Shown here: in pieces, positions 1 to 8,779 of the stretch
Numbering within the stretch: position 1 is the stretch's first letter
Layout of the letters: each line of letters starts with the position of its first letter
Virus record (IMG/VR): IMGVR_UViG_3300042305_001986
Span: 1 to 64,000 of that record
Length of the DNA stretch: 64,000 nucleotides
Reading direction: 5' to 3' (one strand)
DNA from: a virus
The notes under the pieces: model-generated
Seen by the model: only the letters and a program-made list of their open reading frames with translations
What the model was told of the DNA's origin: nothing
The model's database searches: none
Made by a program: the position numbers and the translations under genes

Positions 1-2561
1 AGTTTACATTGTGTTTTTGTGAACACATACTTATCTTTTGGATCATCAATCAAAAGGTTGTCACGGACAATTTCATCAAACACCACCAAAAGAGGTTCAA
101 TTCGTTTGTTGATCGTATTGATTGCTCGGGGGACATTATATTCTCCCACCTTATCGGGGTTGTTTTCAATATCTTGTGGATCTAAACGATAACAGTTAAT
201 AGTCAACTCATCCTTTTTCTTTTGGACATCTCCGTGAGATTGACGGGTTCCGTTATTTACGTAATAAATTACATCACCAAGATCTACCTTCAGGTTTTCT
301 TTAATCGCAAGTTCCATATGTGCCATCCGTGACATCGGATTTCCTGCGGTGGTTTTCATTCCACACCTTTTGATATAATCTTCAATAGATAGTTTTACTT
401 TTGCTCTGTTTGCAATTTTTAACAAAGGAATTTGACGGTTATAAATCCGATCTATGTATTCGTAGTAATACGCAACGAAACCTTCACCATCACCTGCGAG
501 AAGCATTGTCAATCCCTTGTCAATAAATTCCTCAATATAGATCGGAAGTTTTTTTGATTTAATGGTATTTCCCACAAGTTTAATTTTTCCTTTTGCCGTT
601 ACAAGAGCATAGTTCTTTCTTGCCACATTGATACAAGAAGGCCAAACCCCGTCGGTATCCAAAGCCATCTCTCCCCTCATATAGATGTCATTATACTCGG
701 CTACGTGAGCTTCAGTACCCTTATATACCTTTCCCTTCTGAACTTTCCAATTCAATCCCTTTCCGATATATTCATAATCTTCTACATCGGATGGAGAAGA
801 GAAGTTAACACCATCAGTATCCATAACGAGTGGGTCAAATCCCTTGTCCATAAAGAACTTGATCATCTGACGCAAATATTGTCTTCCCGTACAAGTGATC
901 TGTTCGCCCATATACATATCACCCCAATGGAATACTTGAGGGGCGGACAACGCACCGAACATAGAGTTAATAAAGATCTTAATCGGAAGCTGTTTTCTGT
1001 TATATTGTGATGACAACTTAGGATTGGTGGAATAATGCTCTTCGGCAAGTTCTTTATATTGAATCCTTGCGTCACGGAAAAACTTAAGCATACCCTTCAT
1101 CGCATTGGTCACATCACATTCAGGAAAAACATCGTGAACAAGTTGAATGGAAGGATAAAGAGAAGAGAAGTCAAGTTTCAAAACATTTTCAGAATAACCC
1201 ACCTTAATTAGTCGTGACAATCCTCCCACGAAGTTGGTTTTTTCTTCTTTTGCGGGAATGGCAAGTTTATGTTTATAAGACCATGCGAGCATAAGCATCT
1301 TCCACAGGGTTGCCGTTCCCATCGTTGAAACCCTTTCATAGGTGGTGGGAAGCATGGATGCAAGAAGGAATGATGCTTGGTTATATTCTTCATCCACAAC
1401 CATCGTTTCCTCCAAGTCACCATCAAGGTATTTCTCCACAAGTTCCATACCCGTCACCTTTTGGTAAATACCGGGAAACCGAACATCCAAATCCTTAAAC
1501 TCTTCCTTATCTTTTCTCCAATTTCCGTTTTGGATATTTAACCAAAAGTTTTCATTATCCCGATAAAAAGGACCGATGTCTGTGTGATCAATATAAACAC
1601 GATTTTCCTTGTTTGCTCCGATATATTTGGTGATATACTTAAGACCCGCCGATTTAATATCGGAGTTGATGGCTTGGGCTCTCCTCACCGCATGGATAAT
1701 ATCAATCACATTATAACCCCAAATGGAGGTTTGAACATATTTCTCCACCTCGTTGGCGAGTTTCAACATATTTTCCCTTTGAGAAATCTTTCTCTCAGGA
1801 TTAAGGGATATACAGATTTGTTTGATATCCAATCCCAAGATTTTGCACCTTTCAAAGATCCAAAACCAGTCAAAGTTGAATCCGTTATATGATCCAATGA
1901 TGGAGGGTTTGAGTTCATTGATTACCTTGAAGAATTCAATAATACCATTCTTCTCGGTTTCATCGTCATGACATTCAATAACCCGATGATAACCTTTGTT
2001 GGTTTTCATACCGATCATAAAGATACGACCGTCCTTTGGTTCCAAAGAGGTCGTCTCCAAGTCAAATACAAAACGGGTGATCTCATTATATTCAGAAAAA
2101 CCTTTGAACAACCTTTTTTCCCTTTGAATAAGATATTGTTCAACAGGTGGAAGGATCATAATCTTATCCTTTCCCTTTTCACCATAAGGATCAATCCCCC
2201 CGTCACGGAAGAATTTAATCAAACTACGATAACCGTTGAGACACTTAACCATAAAGGTCAAACCCTTCTCCAATCGCTCGTTGTCGTGGGTTTCAAGTTT
2301 TTCAATAACGATTTTGTGTTCACTGATGGCCTTTTGTTGGAGTTCTTTGGATCCATTATAGAACTTCAGAGTTCTCAAATCTCCAACCCAAGCGAAGGGA
2401 ATAAATGTGTCCCTTTGGATTGTTTTACCTTTACCAGGAATTTCTTTGATTTTATATATACAATCGTTTACGAAATCAAATTCAACGGAAACGATATGTT
2501 CTTCAGGGTCACTTCCCTCAAGGAACGACTTAATAACGTCGGGTGATGGTGCTTCTTTCAT
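1..2561 (-). CDS. Family B DNA polymerase (partial, C-terminus outside window)
   Basis: This is the phage replicative polymerase. The reading frame is open from the ATG complement at 2559-2561 to the window edge (853 codons), so the stop is not seen. About residue 163 lies the 3'-5' exonuclease motif FDLETTSLEP, followed by SYNGFNFDWFW. Polymerase motif A (LDFSSLYPSI) is near residue 465, motif B (KIFINSMFGA) near 525 and motif C (MDTDGVNF) near 582. All carry the expected catalytic residues, so both proofreading and synthesis should work. The order and length suit a T4 gp43-like enzyme. It is the last gene of the minus-strand run in this window. Its leader forms a long inverted repeat that includes the ribosome-binding region, so translation may be controlled. 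Family assignment is secure; kinship to gp43 in particular is inference. Confidence 0.95.
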   Translation of the reverse strand, partial: MKEAPSPDVIKSFLEGSDPEEHIVSVEFDFVNDCIYKIKEIPGKGKTIQRDTFIPFAWVGDLRTLKFYNGSKELQQKAISEHKIVIEKLETHDNERLEKGLTFMVKCLNGYRSLIKFFRDGGIDPYGEKGKDKIMILPPVEQYLIQREKRLFKGFSEYNEITRFVFDLETTSLEPKDGRIFMIGMKTNKGYHRVIECHDDETEKNGIIEFFKVINELKPSIIGSYNGFNFDWFWIFERCKILGLDIKQICISLNPERKISQRENMLKLANEVEKYVQTSIWGYNVIDIIHAVRRAQAINSDIKSAGLKYITKYIGANKENRVYIDHTDIGPFYRDNENFWLNIQNGNWRKDKEEFKDLDVRFPGIYQKVTGMELVEKYLDGDLEETMVVDEEYNQASFLLASMLPTTYERVSTMGTATLWKMLMLAWSYKHKLAIPAKEEKTNFVGGLSRLIKVGYSENVLKLDFSSLYPSIQLVHDVFPECDVTNAMKGMLKFFRDARIQYKELAEEHYSTNPKLSSQYNRKQLPIKIFINSMFGALSAPQVFHWGDMYMGEQITCTGRQYLRQMIKFFMDKGFDPLVMDTDGVNFSSPSDVEDYEYIGKGLNWKVQKGKVYKGTEAHVAEYNDIYMRGEMALDTDGVWPSCINVARKNYALVTAKGKIKLVGNTIKSKKLPIYIEEFIDKGLTMLLAGDGEGFVAYYYEYIDRIYNRQIPLLKIANRAKVKLSIEDYIKRCGMKTTAGNPMSRMAHMELAIKENLKVDLGDVIYYVNNGTRQSHGDVQKKKDELTINCYRLDPQDIENNPDKVGEYNVPRAINTINKRIEPLLVVFDEIVRDNLLIDDPKDKYVFTKTQCK

Positions 2562-2562
2562 A

Positions 2563-2618
2563 GTTTTTCAAATGGTTTATTAGCTGTCGGGTCATCCGAC
2601 ATTTACCTTTTGAAAAAC
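2563..2618 (-). promoter_or_regulatory. Inverted repeat in the DNA polymerase leader
   Basis: Arms at 2563-2576 and 2605-2618 match over 14 bases with one mismatch. Inside them is a second perfect hairpin, TGTCGG (2585-2590) and CCGACA (2596-2601), with a five-base loop. On the minus-strand mRNA the 3' arm ends one base before the polymerase start codon, so a folded leader would cover the initiation region. It lacks a T-run and is not a good terminator. T4 DNA polymerase represses its own translation by binding a leader hairpin; that this structure does the same is inference. Confidence 0.5.
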
Positions 2619-2627
2619 ATAAAACAA

Positions 2628-3002
2628 TTAGATCGTTAAATCAATTGAGTCCTTGACATTAATATACAAAGGTTCACGGATTGGAGTTTTTAACACACCT
2701 TTTCCAGGTATTGAAATAAAAAATTCACCTTCATATCTTCCAACCCTGTTTGTATCCTGAGATCTGAATTTATAAAAAATATAATATTCGGTATTTGTTT
2801 CAGGTTCAGAAAATTCTTTTGCCGTTATAAATGCTCTTTGATTTACGACTTTCTTGGTTCCCGTAGCAACATCATTCATAGAAAAAAAGATGGTCGCCTT
2901 TTCAAGATCATCCATAAAGTCAGTAAACATCGTTACCCCATCCTTAGTAAGTTCTACTTTAAGGAGGGGTAACGTGCTTTTTTTACTGATATTAAATTCC
3001 AT
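2628..3002 (-). CDS. BppU-N-like virion domain, stand-alone copy
   Basis: A 124-residue protein. It aligns along its length with the first ~115 residues of the 705-residue Thr/Pro protein at 10021-12138: both open with a KKS-LP-LKVEL stretch, then DG, then ATIFFSM or STIFFSM, then a K-K-V turn and a Y-GEF/Y-GQF strand. The pattern (short beta strands, 'ATxxFSM') resembles the N-terminal domain of phage baseplate upper proteins (BppU_N type), which anchors fibres to the baseplate. There is no signal peptide. It lies downstream of the 608-residue Thr/Pro protein in the same direction with 9 bases between. Likely a structural connector; the BppU resemblance is by eye only. Confidence 0.6.
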   Translation of the reverse strand: MEFNISKKSTLPLLKVELTKDGVTMFTDFMDDLEKATIFFSMNDVATGTKKVVNQRAFITAKEFSEPETNTEYYIFYKFRSQDTNRVGRYEGEFFISIPGKGVLKTPIREPLYINVKDSIDLTI

Positions 3003-3011
3003 TTACTTTTA

Positions 3012-4838
3012 TTATTGACAATCTTGACAACTTTGTTGTGATGATAAATAAGTATATGATACATTACCTGGATTAGTAACTACCGCTTGTACGGTCCAAC
3101 ACTGTCCATTAGTGGTACGAACTACCTGACCTATATTCAACCCTGATGGTCCGATCATTGCCGAGGTAGTTAAATCACCACACAAACCAATTCTGTAATA
3201 AGTATCTAAAATTACATCATCACAACAAGTCCCTTCATATTCTATGTTCAAATTTTGACTTGGTAATAGTTGACTTGTTGGGACAATTGATCCCTCAATA
3301 ACACATCTAGCCAATGAAACCGATTCACCCTGTTGTAGAGTAACAGTGTTACCCGAGCTACCATCTTCACAACTTGTATAGGATATAGTAATAGAAGGTG
3401 GACATAATTGACCCGAAACACATGCGTAACTTATTTGTGATCCATAATAACATTCACATTGTGGTGATGGTGTAGGTTCAGGAGCACATTGTTCATACGC
3501 ATAACCACTTGCGAATGCTTGTTGACATGAGGTATAGATTCCGTTTGTACCTGTTGATTGACTTGGTGTATAACTAGCCGATCCTAATTGCGGTCCTTGA
3601 ATCTGATAAACAACTCCATCCAAAATAGCATAAGATCCATCAACCCACGAATTAAAACCACCCAGAAGATTAGCTTCTGTGTATATAGTAACACTCTCAG
3701 GATATCCAAATTCACAACACTGATTCAGTAACTTCCATTTGTAGACCGGTGTGTTTGTAGGTGTAACTGTAGGTGTTGGTGTTGGTGTTGATTGACAAGG
3801 ATACTCTTGAGTACACGCGTCACAATCACCAATACTTGCGGTAGAGTAACCGCTAAATGCAATGGTCTGTGGTTGATTTATCGATGCAACACCTAGTTGA
3901 TAACATTGTCCATCAACACCCACAACCATAGTTCCAACAGGATCACCCCCTAACATAGTCATATATTCAAATTGACCTGTAAAATTACAACAAGGTGTTA
4001 CTCTTCTAACAACAGCCCCATCTGTTGGTGTGTTGCTTGGTGAAGGAGTGACAGTTGCAGTAACAGTCTTAGTTGGTGTAACTGTTGGTGTTACTGTCTG
4101 TGTCGGAGTAGGTGTGACACATTGTGTAACAGTGGTACAATCAGTACATGAAGAGTATACTGTTGAAATAGTTGCAAGTGGTGTACCGGCAATTGATCCA
4201 TTCAATGCGGTTACAATATAACACTGAGCGGGATTCTGTTGGTTACCCGCCCAATAAAATGTTGATCCTATATTGATGGTATTAGTGTCAAAATCAAACA
4301 ATGTACTAATGGAGTGGTCAATACAACATCCTGAAATAGTAACCCAAAGAACTCTTTGTGTTGGAGTAACCGTAGGAGTTACGGTGTTTGTTGGTGTAAT
4401 AGTGGGTGTTTGAGTAGGTGATAAATTAGGTGTTGGTGTTATAGTTGAAGTAACTGTTTGTGTTGGTGTAATAGTATTTGTTATCGTAGGTGTTTGAGTA
4501 GAGGTTCTAGTAACTGTAGGTGTTACAGTTTTTGTTGGTGTAATAGTAGGAGTTACCGTATTCGTAGGTGTTATAGTTGGTGTAACCGTACTTGTCGGTG
4601 TTGGTGTTGGAGTAATAGTACTCACAGTTCCTTCACATACACATCCTGTGTCCCCTGAAATAACGTAACAATATTGGCCATCATAATTAATATATAATGA
4701 ACTATCAAATGTATACGGAAAATCATTGAATGTAATTCCAGTTACATAAACATATTCACTAAGACAATCAGATATATAAACATCATAATTTGTTACTCCG
4801 ATCGTTTCATTTTCTAAACCTACGACTATATTTGGCAT
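3012..4838 (-). CDS. Mosaic Thr/Pro-stalk, Cys-rich virion-like protein (608 aa)
   Basis: Residues 1-72 form an N-terminal domain (NYDVYISDC then YCYVISGDTGC) shared with the 524-residue neighbour. A Thr/Pro stalk of TVTPTITPT units covers 73-160. Then Cys-rich modules alternate with shorter Thr/Pro linkers (241-272, 350-364). Each Cys-rich module starts with CC and has a central G-CY element and a terminal C-x-x-C; copies begin near 170, 282, 373 and 543. Another module (about 455-540, CECYYG ... LCPP) is shared with the 524-residue protein. No signal peptide is seen, which fits a virion protein rather than a secreted one. Likely a tail or head fibre. The stalk is an obvious candidate for O-glycosylation by the nearby glycosyltransferases. 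No enzymatic motif was recognised. Confidence 0.7.
   Translation of the reverse strand: MPNIVVGLENETIGVTNYDVYISDCLSEYVYVTGITFNDFPYTFDSSLYINYDGQYCYVISGDTGCVCEGTVSTITPTPTPTSTVTPTITPTNTVTPTITPTKTVTPTVTRTSTQTPTITNTITPTQTVTSTITPTPNLSPTQTPTITPTNTVTPTVTPTQRVLWVTISGCCIDHSISTLFDFDTNTINIGSTFYWAGNQQNPAQCYIVTALNGSIAGTPLATISTVYSSCTDCTTVTQCVTPTPTQTVTPTVTPTKTVTATVTPSPSNTPTDGAVVRRVTPCCNFTGQFEYMTMLGGDPVGTMVVGVDGQCYQLGVASINQPQTIAFSGYSTASIGDCDACTQEYPCQSTPTPTPTVTPTNTPVYKWKLLNQCCEFGYPESVTIYTEANLLGGFNSWVDGSYAILDGVVYQIQGPQLGSASYTPSQSTGTNGIYTSCQQAFASGYAYEQCAPEPTPSPQCECYYGSQISYACVSGQLCPPSITISYTSCEDGSSGNTVTLQQGESVSLARCVIEGSIVPTSQLLPSQNLNIEYEGTCCDDVILDTYYRIGLCGDLTTSAMIGPSGLNIGQVVRTTNGQCWTVQAVVTNPGNVSYTYLSSQQSCQDCQ
4359..4622 (-). 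repeat. Thr/Pro-encoding tandem repeat
   Basis: Degenerate 12- to 18-base units of the ACACCNACN type encode the 88-residue Thr/Pro stalk of the 608-residue protein. Units differ mainly at third positions, so the repeat is kept at protein level. Confidence 0.8.
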
Positions 4839-4862
4839 TTTAGTATTTTTTTTAATTATTAA

Positions 4863-6437
4863 TTATCCCTGTAAATCTATGAATCCATACATCGGGAAGG
4901 TTGGGTAATTTGTAATGTTTGTTCCATTTACAGAATAAGCAACATAATACAAATCAAGATTTCCGTAATCACTATTTGGTGTAAATGTGATCGTTCCAAG
5001 ATCAATATTATTACTAGCTATTACCGAAGGATCTACAATCGGTAATGCACCGTCTCCATCTAAGAAACCTGGTCTACCTTCACAAATTGCAAATCTATAA
5101 CCTTCAGCACAAATGTGGAATCTATATGTTTGACCTCTAGTAAGTGTTACTGTTGGATTAATCGTGACATTGAAATTCGCAAAATTCCAATAACTACTTT
5201 GAACATTAGTAATACTATAATCTCTAGTTGTTGAAGCGGGTCCTGTACAACAGTTAATTAACAGAGCCTTCATGGGTGTTGAAGCAACTGGGTTAGTATT
5301 ACCCACAAAACCGGCAACAAATTGATATATACAATCATTCAATGAGAAATACATTGTGTTGAGAGACGGAGAAGGATACTGTTGAATTTGTCCCAACATA
5401 CCATAAGTCAATGGTACATAACTACCGGCACTGAAAACATAAATTTGTGAATCATCTCCAGCAACAGTTGGTCTAGGATCATTAGATCTAAAACAAATGT
5501 TAGTAGTGATATAGTTTGAATTTGATTTGAAGCTTTCAATATCTTCACAATTCAAAAAGTCACAAATATGAATTTCTTCATCATTCGGTTCACCATAAAC
5601 TGAAGAAAACGCGTTAGCGATAAATCCAACAAACTGATTATATTTACTTTCAGCACTAAAACAAGTGAACCCTAGTGGTGATACCGTTGGTGTTACCGTT
5701 CTTGTTGGTGTAACTGTAGGTGTTTTTGTTGGTGTAGAGGTCTTTGTAAGAGTTGGTGTTGGTGTAAGTGTATTGTTAGGTGTTTGTGTGACAGTGGGTG
5801 TTGTTGTATTCGTTGGTGTTTGAGTTGGTGTTACCGGTGCCCCACAACAAATCTCATCTCGAAGATCAATATTTAATATACCATCACCTGATGGTGTTGC
5901 TTGACTGATAAGGATACTATTCAAATAAACACAACCAAGAATTTCATAAGGTTCGTTTAGTCCCAAACTTACCTCCGTAGAAGTTTGATCACATAAAGTA
6001 TAATTTACTTTTATAGTGTCAGGACAAAATGATCCAAACTGTACATCAGGACAATTATATAATAGTTCAATATCTTCATAACACAAACACTGTCCACTTG
6101 GTGTTACTGTAGGTGTTGTTGTTTTTGTTGGTGTTGTTGTTTTTGTTGGTGTTATTGTTGGTGTTACAGTATTGGTAGGTGTTGGTGTTGGCGTTACAGT
6201 ACCAACAACATTTTCACAGATACATCCAGTATCTGCTGAAATTATGTATTCATAACATGTTACATTCGGTAAACCAATCTCGTCAGAACTAAGGTCTACG
6301 TAAATTGGAAAGTCGGATGAAGTGATATCGTTGGCAACCAAAATGTTACCACCACCTGTACAGTTACTAACATATACATCATATAAAGTAGCTCCTACGG
6401 CCGCTTCAGTTAAATTTATTTCAATTGTTGTTGGCAT
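4863..6437 (-). CDS. Mosaic Thr/Pro-stalk virion-like protein (524 aa)
   Basis: Residues 1-79 are the shared N-terminal domain (LYDVYVSNC then YEYIISADTGC). A Thr/Pro linker covers 80-114. The module at 116-199 (CLCYED ... FCPDTIKVNYTLC ... EICCG) matches residues ~455-545 of the 608-residue protein. A second Thr/Pro linker covers 202-254. The C-terminal ~270 residues are different: they end in a beta-sandwich-like domain with NPTVTLTRGQTYRFHI, a pattern seen in cupredoxin-like folds but without an evident copper site. It sits between two similar genes transcribed the same way (24 bases to the 608-residue gene, 12 to the 769-residue gene). Probably a fibre or decoration protein with exchangeable tips. 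The fold of the C-terminal domain is a guess. Confidence 0.7.
   Translation of the reverse strand: MPTTIEINLTEAAVGATLYDVYVSNCTGGGNILVANDITSSDFPIYVDLSSDEIGLPNVTCYEYIISADTGCICENVVGTVTPTPTPTNTVTPTITPTKTTTPTKTTTPTVTPSGQCLCYEDIELLYNCPDVQFGSFCPDTIKVNYTLCDQTSTEVSLGLNEPYEILGCVYLNSILISQATPSGDGILNIDLRDEICCGAPVTPTQTPTNTTTPTVTQTPNNTLTPTPTLTKTSTPTKTPTVTPTRTVTPTVSPLGFTCFSAESKYNQFVGFIANAFSSVYGEPNDEEIHICDFLNCEDIESFKSNSNYITTNICFRSNDPRPTVAGDDSQIYVFSAGSYVPLTYGMLGQIQQYPSPSLNTMYFSLNDCIYQFVAGFVGNTNPVASTPMKALLINCCTGPASTTRDYSITNVQSSYWNFANFNVTINPTVTLTRGQTYRFHICAEGYRFAICEGRPGFLDGDGALPIVDPSVIASNNIDLGTITFTPNSDYGNLDLYYVAYSVNGTNITNYPTFPMYGFIDLQG
5676..6200 (-). repeat. Two Thr/Pro-encoding repeat tracts
   Basis: Tracts at about 6096-6200 and 5676-5834 encode [11 protein letters not shown]-like and TPTQTPTNTTTPT-like linkers of the 524-residue protein. 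They are separated by the Cys-rich module shared with the next gene. Confidence 0.75.
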
Positions 6438-6449
6438 CTCTTTTATTTT

Positions 6450-8759
6450 TTATTCTAAAACATATGTTGTGTTTATGTTATTAAAGGTAGCTGGATCTCC
6501 ACTATATACCAAAACTGTTACTGGTTCGGGAATGAATCGTTCGACTTTAAACCAATCAGGATTATTTTCATCAATTAAACTTACTCTATGTGTGGCATAG
6601 TTTTTATAATACATTTGATTGGATGTTGTTCCTGTAGGTGTTAATGTTGTGTAAATATTAGGACAAGTAACAGAACTATATTCAGGGAAAAGTTGACTTG
6701 TGTTATTATAATTACGTGGGACCACTTCATTCAATTTCTTATGTGTCACCCAATAATGAGATACCAAATTAAAAATATTTGGGAGAAGAGTATAACCATC
6801 AGAAATAAACGGTATTGTTACCCTTGAACCGGTTGTTGAACTTGCGTTCAAGGTCAAAGTTAATCCATTGTTTATACTGTTTATTCTATTTTGAATACAT
6901 TGGTAAAAACAACTACTTGGTAAAATTCCGTTAGATAAATTATTATAGCTAATTTGTAAAGTATACCCATTTGTCTGTGTTAGACCGGTTGTAATTAAGG
7001 ACTGCTTTGGTAAAACATATTGTTTCAACGGTGTGTTATCACCACAAGGTACTGCGGGGTTACTTTCACTAAATCTTATTGAGAATGTATAGGTTTCATA
7101 ATAAGTCTGTAAAGAAGAATCAGTGAAATTTGGATTAAACGAATTCCGAGCACTTATATATGACTGATAATAGAAATCGAATAACTCGAAATTACTAAAA
7201 GTCATTAAAATTGTTGAACTTAAATTTCCCGAGTTATATGTTTTCGAAAAAGTTGTGGTACCCGTCATAGGATTTGCGCAACTGGTATTGGGAAGTTGTC
7301 CTAAAGGTGTTGAATTACATGAACCCGAAAAAGTTAAACTCGGAGGAAAAGTTTGTAAATTCCAACTATTGAATGGTGGTTGCCCAATAATAGAATTTGT
7401 ATTATTGATTGTTGGTCTAAAATTAAACGAATAACTCGATGATCCACCTGAAAATATAAAATTCAAAGGTTGGGGGCTTGTCCTCAACTCGGATGTATTA
7501 AAATAAGTTAATATATCATCATTCAATATTTCAGATAGAGAACATCCTGTCAAATTAAATGTAAGACCTTTTTTAGGTGAACATCCTGTATTATTTGTTG
7601 TTTGAGTAACGCTAGATAAAATAATTTTTGTTTGAGCTGATAAGTAACAAGACTCACAATCAAAATCTTCCAAACAAGTAAAGTTCAAATACCAATCAGT
7701 GTTAAAGTTTGATTGATTAGGTATAATTTCGAAAATTATGTGATCATTTGCATAATCAATATTAGTAAATCCTGTCATACAGATGACCTTTTTAAACGTG
7801 CGACTTTTAAAATTATCGTAATATAGAGTATTATCCAAGGGTACAGGATCTATCAATATAGGAAGTGTTGTAAAATTAGATGATGGTGAGTTATTTGTAC
7901 CCACTTTAAACCAATCCAATAAAAACGCGTTGTCATAATTCACACCAGAGTAAACAACTTTTATGTCATCGACAACGTCAACCCCGTTGAATGAGAATGC
8001 GATATAATTAGTACTTGGAGTAAGTTCCAACCAAACTTGTTGTACTTCGGGTATTGATTGAATATTACTTGCCGCTCCGGAAAATACCAAACAATGAGTA
8101 TATGCGGTCGCATATGGAGGACAATCTCCTGTTCCACCATCGTCACACGCATAAGCCTCAACCAACACCTCAATTGCTGGTAAACAATCTAACAAAGACA
8201 CTACCTGTACGCCATACAATTCATCGTCACTTGTAAATGTTATACCACTCAGAGAAATTGAATTAATTACAGGATAGTAAATTCCCGGTGGAACGAATAT
8301 ACCCGCAGCACCAAGTGCTGGTTGTTGATATTCGTAATCAAAAACAGGTGAACCAATTCCTGAAGTGAATTGAATTTCACCATTTTCATTATACCAATCA
8401 ATTGTGTAACCTGTTAAGTTGTTTTCACAAGATGCAGACAAAAGGCCAACATAAAGTCTACCTATACTTTGAGCGGAATATTGTGTAAACCCAAAAGAAC
8501 AATTTTCACACAAATCGCTACTTTGAACCGGAAGATAAGTACACACATCTTCATCAGTATTAATGATGTAAAGTTGTGTGGTTCCATCAGGGACACCCAC
8601 CAATGTAAATGGGCAACCATCTCCCGTCATATAAGAGATCAGTATTGGTTCCGTATTGATAGGATTGGCATATCCGTCTACGTTAGAATAAACATTAACT
8701 AAATCAGAAGTTGAAAAATCTCCTAAATCTGTTAAACAAAATTGTCCGATGAATGGCAT
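6450..8759 (-). CDS. Large Cys-containing virion-like protein without Thr/Pro stalk (769 aa)
   Basis: I do not recognise a family. It lies within the Thr/Pro family cluster and is transcribed with it. It shares the general style of its neighbours: an N-terminal beta-rich domain of ~100 residues with paired cysteines (DGCPFTL, DVCTYLP, LCENC), many Asn, Ser, Thr and Tyr residues, and no signal peptide. It lacks the Thr/Pro repeats of four of the other family members. The middle part carries more cysteine pairs (TCLEDFDCESC). Composition and position favour a structural fibre or adhesin component. The 3' end (LVYSGDPATFNNINTTYVLE) gives no hint of a chaperone or protease domain. Confidence 0.65.
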   Translation of the reverse strand: MPFIGQFCLTDLGDFSTSDLVNVYSNVDGYANPINTEPILISYMTGDGCPFTLVGVPDGTTQLYIINTDEDVCTYLPVQSSDLCENCSFGFTQYSAQSIGRLYVGLLSASCENNLTGYTIDWYNENGEIQFTSGIGSPVFDYEYQQPALGAAGIFVPPGIYYPVINSISLSGITFTSDDELYGVQVVSLLDCLPAIEVLVEAYACDDGGTGDCPPYATAYTHCLVFSGAASNIQSIPEVQQVWLELTPSTNYIAFSFNGVDVVDDIKVVYSGVNYDNAFLLDWFKVGTNNSPSSNFTTLPILIDPVPLDNTLYYDNFKSRTFKKVICMTGFTNIDYANDHIIFEIIPNQSNFNTDWYLNFTCLEDFDCESCYLSAQTKIILSSVTQTTNNTGCSPKKGLTFNLTGCSLSEILNDDILTYFNTSELRTSPQPLNFIFSGGSSSYSFNFRPTINNTNSIIGQPPFNSWNLQTFPPSLTFSGSCNSTPLGQLPNTSCANPMTGTTTFSKTYNSGNLSSTILMTFSNFELFDFYYQSYISARNSFNPNFTDSSLQTYYETYTFSIRFSESNPAVPCGDNTPLKQYVLPKQSLITTGLTQTNGYTLQISYNNLSNGILPSSCFYQCIQNRINSINNGLTLTLNASSTTGSRVTIPFISDGYTLLPNIFNLVSHYWVTHKKLNEVVPRNYNNTSQLFPEYSSVTCPNIYTTLTPTGTTSNQMYYKNYATHRVSLIDENNPDWFKVERFIPEPVTVLVYSGDPATFNNINTTYVLE

Positions 8760-8779
8760 ATCTTAATTATTTTTTTTTA

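Noticed and set aside
705-2546. Plus-strand frames opposite the DNA polymerase
   Set aside because: The minus strand is one open polymerase frame with all motifs; the plus frames are fragments without motifs.
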